A DNA stretch of 64,000 nt from Thiotrichales bacterium (GTDB lineage Bacteria > Pseudomonadota > Gammaproteobacteria > Thiomicrospirales > Thiomicrospiraceae): contig JAFGUG010000057.1 of the NCBI GenBank assembly GCA_016938655.1, positions 62,001 through 126,000 on the forward strand, given 5' to 3'. The notes below the pieces were generated by a model. It ran no database searches. It worked only from the letters and a program-made list of their open reading frames with translations, and was not told the DNA's origin. Positions within the stretch are counted from its first letter, which is position 1. Each line of letters opens with the position of its first letter. The position numbers were made by a program, and so were the translations under genes. This document shows, piece after piece, positions 59,544 through 64,000 of the stretch.

Positions 59544-59940
59544 CACTCTATCTGGCGTGGTTATTGGGTTTGATTTTGGCTTAAGACGCATTGGCGTGGC
59601 CATTGGGCAAACGGTGACGCAAACGGCCAGCCCAGAGGCGATTGTAAACAGCCAAGATGGTAAACCTGACTGGGAACACATTAGCCAACTTTTTGAAACT
59701 TGGAAGCCCGTTGCTATCGTGGTCGGTTTGCCAATGCATCTCGACGGCTCAGAACAAGCCCTAACCCAACCAGCGCGCAAGTTTGGACAGCGTTTAAGTG
59801 GCCGCTATCAACGTCCGGTGTTTTATATAGAAGAGCAATTAAGCTCGATTGAAGCCGAAACGCGCAAACTTAAACAGCAACACATTGATGATCACGCTGC
59901 CCAAATTATTTTAGAGAACTGGTTGCAAGCGCACTTTTAA
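59536..59940 (+). CDS. ruvX: Putative pre-16S rRNA nuclease YqgF/RuvX
   Basis: A 134-residue RNase H-fold protein from the ATG at 59536 (MPNTLSGVVIGFDFGLRRIG). YqgF is thought to trim the 5' end of pre-16S rRNA and was earlier proposed as a Holliday junction resolvase. Acidic catalytic positions are in GFDFGLRRIGVAIG and YIEEQLSSIEAE. It overlaps yqgE and precedes pyrR. Confidence 0.93.
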   Translation: MPNTLSGVVIGFDFGLRRIGVAIGQTVTQTASPEAIVNSQDGKPDWEHISQLFETWKPVAIVVGLPMHLDGSEQALTQPARKFGQRLSGRYQRPVFYIEEQLSSIEAETRKLKQQHIDDHAAQIILENWLQAHF

Positions 59941-59993
59941 AGCGTGATTAAAATAACGACTCAACCGCCATAACCAAGGTTAACGGAACGTAA

Positions 59994-60506
59994 ATGAATG
60001 AACTGAATATTGATGTAGAAACCCTTATGCAAAGCATTTGCGAACAGTTGCAAAAGTGCGACATCCTTCAAAAAGACCCCAAAATGATTGGTATCCTCAA
60101 AGGTGGCGCTTGGGTTGCCCAAAAACTGCATCAAAAGCTAGGCATTGAAGCACCTTTAGGCGAACTCGACATCAGTTTCTATCGTGACGATTTCTCTAAA
60201 ATGGGCCTCAATCCAACCGTGCAACCCTCCTCCATTCCTTGGGAAATTGAAGATCAGCATATTATTTTAGTGGACGATGTGCTATTCACAGGACGCACTG
60301 TCCGTGCAGCCTTAAACGAAATCTTTGACTTTGGTCGTCCTGCCTCGGTTGTGTTAGTGACTCTTCTAGATCGTAAAGGGTGCCGCGAACTGCCGTTTCA
60401 TGTGGATGTCACCGGTATGGAAATTGAGTGCAACAAAACCATTCAAGTTTCGGGGCCAGACCCCCTAACGGTTTCTTTGGTTGATAACAGCGAGGAACAA
60501 GCATGA
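59994..60506 (+). CDS. pyrR: Bifunctional pyr operon regulator / uracil phosphoribosyltransferase PyrR
   Basis: The 170-residue PRTase-fold protein has the PRPP-binding loop [19 protein letters not shown]. In Gram-positive bacteria PyrR binds pyr mRNA; in pseudomonads the role is less clear. Here it leads the pyrR-pyrB-pyrC' cluster, overlapping pyrB by 4 bases (ATGA). I see no obvious attenuator upstream. Confidence 0.93.
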   Translation: MNELNIDVETLMQSICEQLQKCDILQKDPKMIGILKGGAWVAQKLHQKLGIEAPLGELDISFYRDDFSKMGLNPTVQPSSIPWEIEDQHIILVDDVLFTGRTVRAALNEIFDFGRPASVVLVTLLDRKGCRELPFHVDVTGMEIECNKTIQVSGPDPLTVSLVDNSEEQA

Positions 60507-61567
60507 GCCGACTCTCTAGCCCGAATCCGCAGTTAAATGAACTGGGCAAAATTAAACACTTTCTGACCTTAGAAGGCTTAAAGCAGCACCATTTAGTCGA
60601 AATTCTGGATACCGCTGAATCGTTTATCAACCCAAAAACCGATGAGATTAAAAAGGTACCGATTCTGCGTGGTAAAACCATTATGAATCTGTTCTTTGAA
60701 CCGAGCACGCGTACCCGCACCACCTTTGAAATTGCCGAAAACCGACTCTCTGCGGATGTCGCCAGTTTAGACATCGCCACGTCGGCCACCAAAAAAGGTG
60801 AATCACTGTTAGACACGCTTTGGAACCTGCAAGCCATGCAGGCCGATATGTTTGTCATTCGACACGCCGAAAGTGGGGCGGCACACTTTTTTGCGCAACA
60901 CGTCGCCCCACACGTGCACGTTTTAAATGCCGGCGACGGCCAACATGCACACCCAACTCAAGCCATGTTAGATATGTTCACAATCCGCAAACACAAAGGC
61001 GATGTGTTTGACCTAAAAGTGGCGATTGTCGGCGATGTTCTGCACTCGCGTGTGGTGCGTTCACAAATCCAAGCACTGAGTATTTTAGAAGCGCGCGAAA
61101 TTCGTGTGATTGGCCCTAAAACACTGATGCCAACCCACCCAGAAGCGATGGGCGTTCACTATTACGATAACATTGAAGAAGGCCTAGATGATGTCGACGT
61201 GATTATCATGGTTCGTCTGCAAAATGAACGCATGAAAAGTGCGTTGATTCCAAGTGAAAAAGAGTTCTTTAAATTGTACGGTTTAACCGAAAAACGCTTA
61301 GCCTTAGCCAAACCCGATGCCATTGTCATGCACCCAGGCCCGATTAACCGAGGCGTAGAAATTGATTCAGCGGTGGCCGATGGCCCGCAATCGGTTATCT
61401 TGCAGCAAGTCACTTATGGTATTGCGGTTCGCATGGCGGTTATGGCGATTATTATGAGCAACTCTGCACAGCTCGCACAGCACCAATCTGAGCAGGCCTC
61501 ATTAGAATTAGAAGAACTCGAACAACTCAACCAAGCGTCCGAGAACTCAACTGTGGAGAAAGCATAA
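60503..61567 (+). CDS. pyrB: Aspartate carbamoyltransferase catalytic subunit PyrB
   Basis: PyrB condenses aspartate and carbamoyl phosphate. The 354-residue protein has the carbamoyl-phosphate motif [23 protein letters not shown] and [13 protein letters not shown], plus an extended C-terminus (about 35 Glu/Gln/Ser-rich residues). It overlaps pyrR and the next gene (TAATG). In Pseudomonas-type enzymes PyrB needs the PyrC' protein to form the dodecamer. Confidence 0.96.
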   Translation: MSRLSSPNPQLNELGKIKHFLTLEGLKQHHLVEILDTAESFINPKTDEIKKVPILRGKTIMNLFFEPSTRTRTTFEIAENRLSADVASLDIATSATKKGESLLDTLWNLQAMQADMFVIRHAESGAAHFFAQHVAPHVHVLNAGDGQHAHPTQAMLDMFTIRKHKGDVFDLKVAIVGDVLHSRVVRSQIQALSILEAREIRVIGPKTLMPTHPEAMGVHYYDNIEEGLDDVDVIIMVRLQNERMKSALIPSEKEFFKLYGLTEKRLALAKPDAIVMHPGPINRGVEIDSAVADGPQSVILQQVTYGIAVRMAVMAIIMSNSAQLAQHQSEQASLELEELEQLNQASENSTVEKA

Positions 61568-62853
61568 TGCGTTTAGCGGTTAACCATGCTCGAGTGATTG
61601 ATCCGAGTCAAAATTTAGATGAAATCACCAATCTCTATGTCTCACGTGGGCGCATTGTCGGCATTGGTCAAGAACCACCAGAAGGCTTTAACGCCAACCA
61701 AGAACTGGATGCCAGTGGCAAGTGGCTACTGCCAGGTCTGGTCGATTTACAAGCGCGTCTGGGCGAACCAGGCAATCATTTTGCCGGTAGCATTGAATCT
61801 GAGACGCGCGCGGCGGTGGCTGGTGGCATTACCAGCCTTTGCTGTCCGCCCGACACATCACCGGTAAACGATTCGCAAGCGGTCACCGAACTGATTCAAC
61901 GCCGCGCACGCCAAGCAGCCACCGCATTTGTTATGCCGATTGGCGCTTTAACACAAGGCCTTGAAGGTCAGCGCCTGAGTGGTATGTACTCGCTAAAACA
62001 AGCGGGATGCGTTGCCCTAAGCCAAGCGAATCAACCCATTCAAAATGCCATGAACATGAAAAATGCCTTGGAATATGCGGTTGGGCAAGATTTAGTGGTC
62101 ATGTTGCGTTGCGAAGACCAACAGCTTAAAAACAATGGCGTCGCGCACAGTGGCCCGGTAAGTTCTCGTTTAGGCTTAGTCGCCAACCCGGTCTCTTCAG
62201 AAACCACCGCACTCGCTCGCGATTTGATTTTGGTGGAAGAGGCAGGAATCCGTGCCCACTTCTCGCAACTCTCAAGTGCCCGTTCCATTGAGATGATTGC
62301 CGACGCTAAAAAACGTGGCCTGCCGGTCACCTGCGATGTCGCCATTCACCAACTGCACCTTTCGGAAATGGACCTACTTGGCTTTAACAGTCTGTTTAAT
62401 GTGTCCCCACCTTTGCGCAGCATGCAAGATAAAAATGCCTTACAAATGGGCTTAAAAATGGGCGTCATTGATGCGGTGGTGAGTGACCATACCCCGCTTG
62501 AAAAAGACGATAAACTGCTGCCTTTTGGTGAGAGTAAACCGGGCATCAGTGGCTTAGAAACCCTGTTGCCTTTACTGCTAAAACTGGTCAATGAATACGA
62601 TCTAGACCTCATGACTGCGGTGCGCAGTGTCACTCAAGGGCCGGCAAATATTTTAGGCTTAAATATTGGTAATTTAGATGTCGGCAACTCTGCAGACTTT
62701 ACCCTTATTGACCCGGCTGCCACTTGGATTCTTGAAACCGAAACCATGATTAGTGAAGGTAAAAACTCGCCGTTTATTGGCTGGGAGTTCACCGGACAAG
62801 TGGAGCAAACCTACTTCCAAGGCCGCCCTGTCTATCGTAATAATCAAATTTAA
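61567..62853 (+). CDS. pyrX: Dihydroorotase-like PyrC' (PyrX), catalytically inactive partner of PyrB
   Basis: The 428-residue protein has the dihydroorotase amidohydrolase fold but lacks the metal ligands. Where active enzymes have D-x-H-x-H followed by REPG, it reads DLQARLGEPG, so both His (positions 62 and 64) are replaced by Gln and Arg. Later parts such as SDHTPLEKDD remain. This pattern defines the non-catalytic PyrC' of Pseudomonas-type ATCase. It overlaps pyrB by one base. A true dihydroorotase must be encoded elsewhere. Confidence 0.92.
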   Translation: MRLAVNHARVIDPSQNLDEITNLYVSRGRIVGIGQEPPEGFNANQELDASGKWLLPGLVDLQARLGEPGNHFAGSIESETRAAVAGGITSLCCPPDTSPVNDSQAVTELIQRRARQAATAFVMPIGALTQGLEGQRLSGMYSLKQAGCVALSQANQPIQNAMNMKNALEYAVGQDLVVMLRCEDQQLKNNGVAHSGPVSSRLGLVANPVSSETTALARDLILVEEAGIRAHFSQLSSARSIEMIADAKKRGLPVTCDVAIHQLHLSEMDLLGFNSLFNVSPPLRSMQDKNALQMGLKMGVIDAVVSDHTPLEKDDKLLPFGESKPGISGLETLLPLLLKLVNEYDLDLMTAVRSVTQGPANILGLNIGNLDVGNSADFTLIDPAATWILETETMISEGKNSPFIGWEFTGQVEQTYFQGRPVYRNNQI

Positions 62854-62867
62854 CCGGTTCGTTTACC

Positions 62868-63620
62868 ATGCCACAATCGGTCGCTTGCAGACAACTTAAT
62901 CAACTTACCCAAACCGCTCAGAGCGGCGGTTACTGGTTAATCACTGGCGTACTCAACAAACCACTTGATGAGGTGTATGCGTTCTATTCTTTACAGGAAT
63001 CAGACAACCCAACTCAAGGTGAGCAGGCCTGCTCAGATTTGAGCGTCACCACGATTAACCTAAGCCTATTCGATTATTCGTCTTCAACTCTAAAGCTGCT
63101 CTCTAAGCAACCGCTGAACGAGGCAACCATTGACTTGGGTACCGCCACTTTACAGATTCATCCATCCTCAGCTCTAACCTTTAATGCCGATCAAACTACC
63201 CTATTATTGGCCAGTGACTTAGGGATTGGGCCGCTGTTTTATGTTGCCAAACAGATCAAAAAAAATGGCCTAAAACATCTTGCACTGCTGCACGCTTCTC
63301 ATGGGTTTCCGTTTGCCGTTAAACCCGCGCAAATTATGTTGCAAGACTTTCCTTTTGAAGCCATTGGCGGCTGTTCACTGCTCGAAGATTGGAAAATCGC
63401 CAATCGATTAGCCAGTGATTTAGGCCTGCCAGGTTGCTTAGACGGTTCCATTAGCGACTTATTCATCCCTTGGTTAGAAGCGGAAAATCAGCGCCAAACT
63501 GAGAACCCACTAAACTGGCAAATTATCAGTTTTTCTGTGAAGGGTCCATCCACTGACTTAAAAACGCTCATCGACTCCTACGCTTGGTTGGACTATCAAG
63601 CCGTATCGGCCGATACTTAG
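62868..63620 (+). CDS. Ferredoxin-reductase-like protein, resembling dihydroorotate dehydrogenase electron transfer subunit
   Basis: A 250-residue protein in the pyr cluster. The segment LLLASDLGIGPLFYVAKQI (112-130) resembles the NAD-binding GG(V/I)GIAPL part of PyrK and related FNR-like proteins. The rest is weakly conserved, and no Cys cluster for a 2Fe-2S centre is present (C-terminal Cys are few). It could be a degenerate PyrK or another pyrimidine accessory. The assignment is low-confidence but the gene is real: it is 14 bases after pyrX and has normal codon use. One CAGGCCTG copy is at 63024-63031. Confidence 0.5.
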   Translation: MPQSVACRQLNQLTQTAQSGGYWLITGVLNKPLDEVYAFYSLQESDNPTQGEQACSDLSVTTINLSLFDYSSSTLKLLSKQPLNEATIDLGTATLQIHPSSALTFNADQTTLLLASDLGIGPLFYVAKQIKKNGLKHLALLHASHGFPFAVKPAQIMLQDFPFEAIGGCSLLEDWKIANRLASDLGLPGCLDGSISDLFIPWLEAENQRQTENPLNWQIISFSVKGPSTDLKTLIDSYAWLDYQAVSADT

Positions 63621-63807
63621 ATAAGTCGTCACTCACTAAATTCAAAAACAAAAAACACCAAACCTACAAGCCATTCGTTTTTCGCCAATCTCCAATTACG
63701 AACCCGAATACAATCCCAGACACAAAAAAAGTCCCAATGACCTTCAAAGGGGTTTAATCTGGTGGCATTAGAACAAAGCTGCTACGTTTAACAAAAAATC
63801 GGCTGAT

Positions 63808-64000
63808 TTAATCTAAACGTTCAACGGTTGCGGCATGCTTAGCTATGTTTTTTGCCAAGGCTTCCACTTGTGCCACCGCTTCTAATAACGCATTCGCTTC
63901 AGAAGAACCAATGGCTGCTTCAACCAGCACTTCCAGCTCATCAAAATGCTCCGCACCAATCATCTCAATCTGTTCATCGGTTAGCATCTCTTTAAAACGG
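63808..64000 (-). CDS. C-terminal fragment of an unidentified protein (cut by window edge)
   Basis: From the edge to the TAA at 63808-63810, one minus-strand frame is open for 64 codons with good codon use. The peptide is acidic and helical (MLTDEQIEMIGAEHFDELE, then LLEAVAQVEALAKNIAKH), and ends in VERLD. I do not recognise a family. It converges with the PyrK-like gene; the 187 bases between them hold no gene. Confidence 0.6.
   Translation of the reverse strand, partial: RFKEMLTDEQIEMIGAEHFDELEVLVEAAIGSSEANALLEAVAQVEALAKNIAKHAATVERLD

Overview
The window looks like a chromosomal segment of a gammaproteobacterium, most likely a sulfur-oxidising Thiomicrospira / Thiomicrorhabdus / Hydrogenovibrio relative. 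This rests on the gene orders (leuS-lptE-holA, miaB-phoH-ybeY-corC-lnt, rpsU-yqeY-dnaG-rpoD, yqgE-ruvX-pyrR-pyrB), on a GshA of the Acidithiobacillus-type family and on a catalytically dead PyrC' partner after pyrB. The genus is an inference. Most of the window is tightly packed housekeeping DNA, and nearly all genes belong to known families.

Layout: 1-3099 holds the start of a secreted protein, a tandem universal stress protein and a KefB-type antiporter. 3289-3838 is an array of 188-bp repeats. 3839-10867 (minus) is leuS-lptE-holA-proA-nadD-rsfS-rlmH, with a YbeL-like gene divergent from leuS. 11532-17145 (minus) is miaB-phoH-ybeY-corC-lnt. 17346-19597 is pilT-pilU. Then come uvrB, an aminotransferase, a periplasmic ATP-dependent DNA ligase with a ComEA-like protein, glmS, and kdsD-waaA. 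28772-31431 is an AT-rich island with a complete retron next to a CAU tRNA. 31677-36223 is the macromolecular synthesis operon, followed by tsaD, plsY, folB, two FliG-C-like proteins, midA, uppP, a VanZ-like gene, nnrDE and purE/purK. 45892-49239 is a PhnD-like lipoprotein plus a GGDEF-EAL protein. 49378-52441 is a SAM-II-like riboswitch with metK, metF and rsmE. 52555-54990 is a double-sensor diguanylate cyclase. 55115-63620 is gshA-gshB, apbE, yqgE-ruvX-pyrR-pyrB-pyrC' and a PyrK-like gene.

The most interesting element is the retron at 29164-31345. It has a consensus promoter, an msr-msd RNA with matching 8-nt a1/a2 ends and a 17-bp msd hairpin, a nucleoside-deoxyribosyltransferase-like effector and a reverse transcriptase, in the same order as type II-A (Ec86/Eco1-like) anti-phage retrons. 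The second is genome-scale: the palindrome CAGGCCTG occurs at least 31 times, inside genes and in terminator-like pairs at gene ends. It is about fifty times commoner than base composition predicts and missing from the retron island. Because pilT/pilU, a comEA-like gene and a periplasmic ligase are also present, a DNA-uptake-sequence or HIP1-like role is worth testing. Other notable points are the SAM-II-like riboswitch, the paired FliG-C-like proteins outside any flagellar context, the 188-bp repeat array and two periplasmic-sensor c-di-GMP systems.
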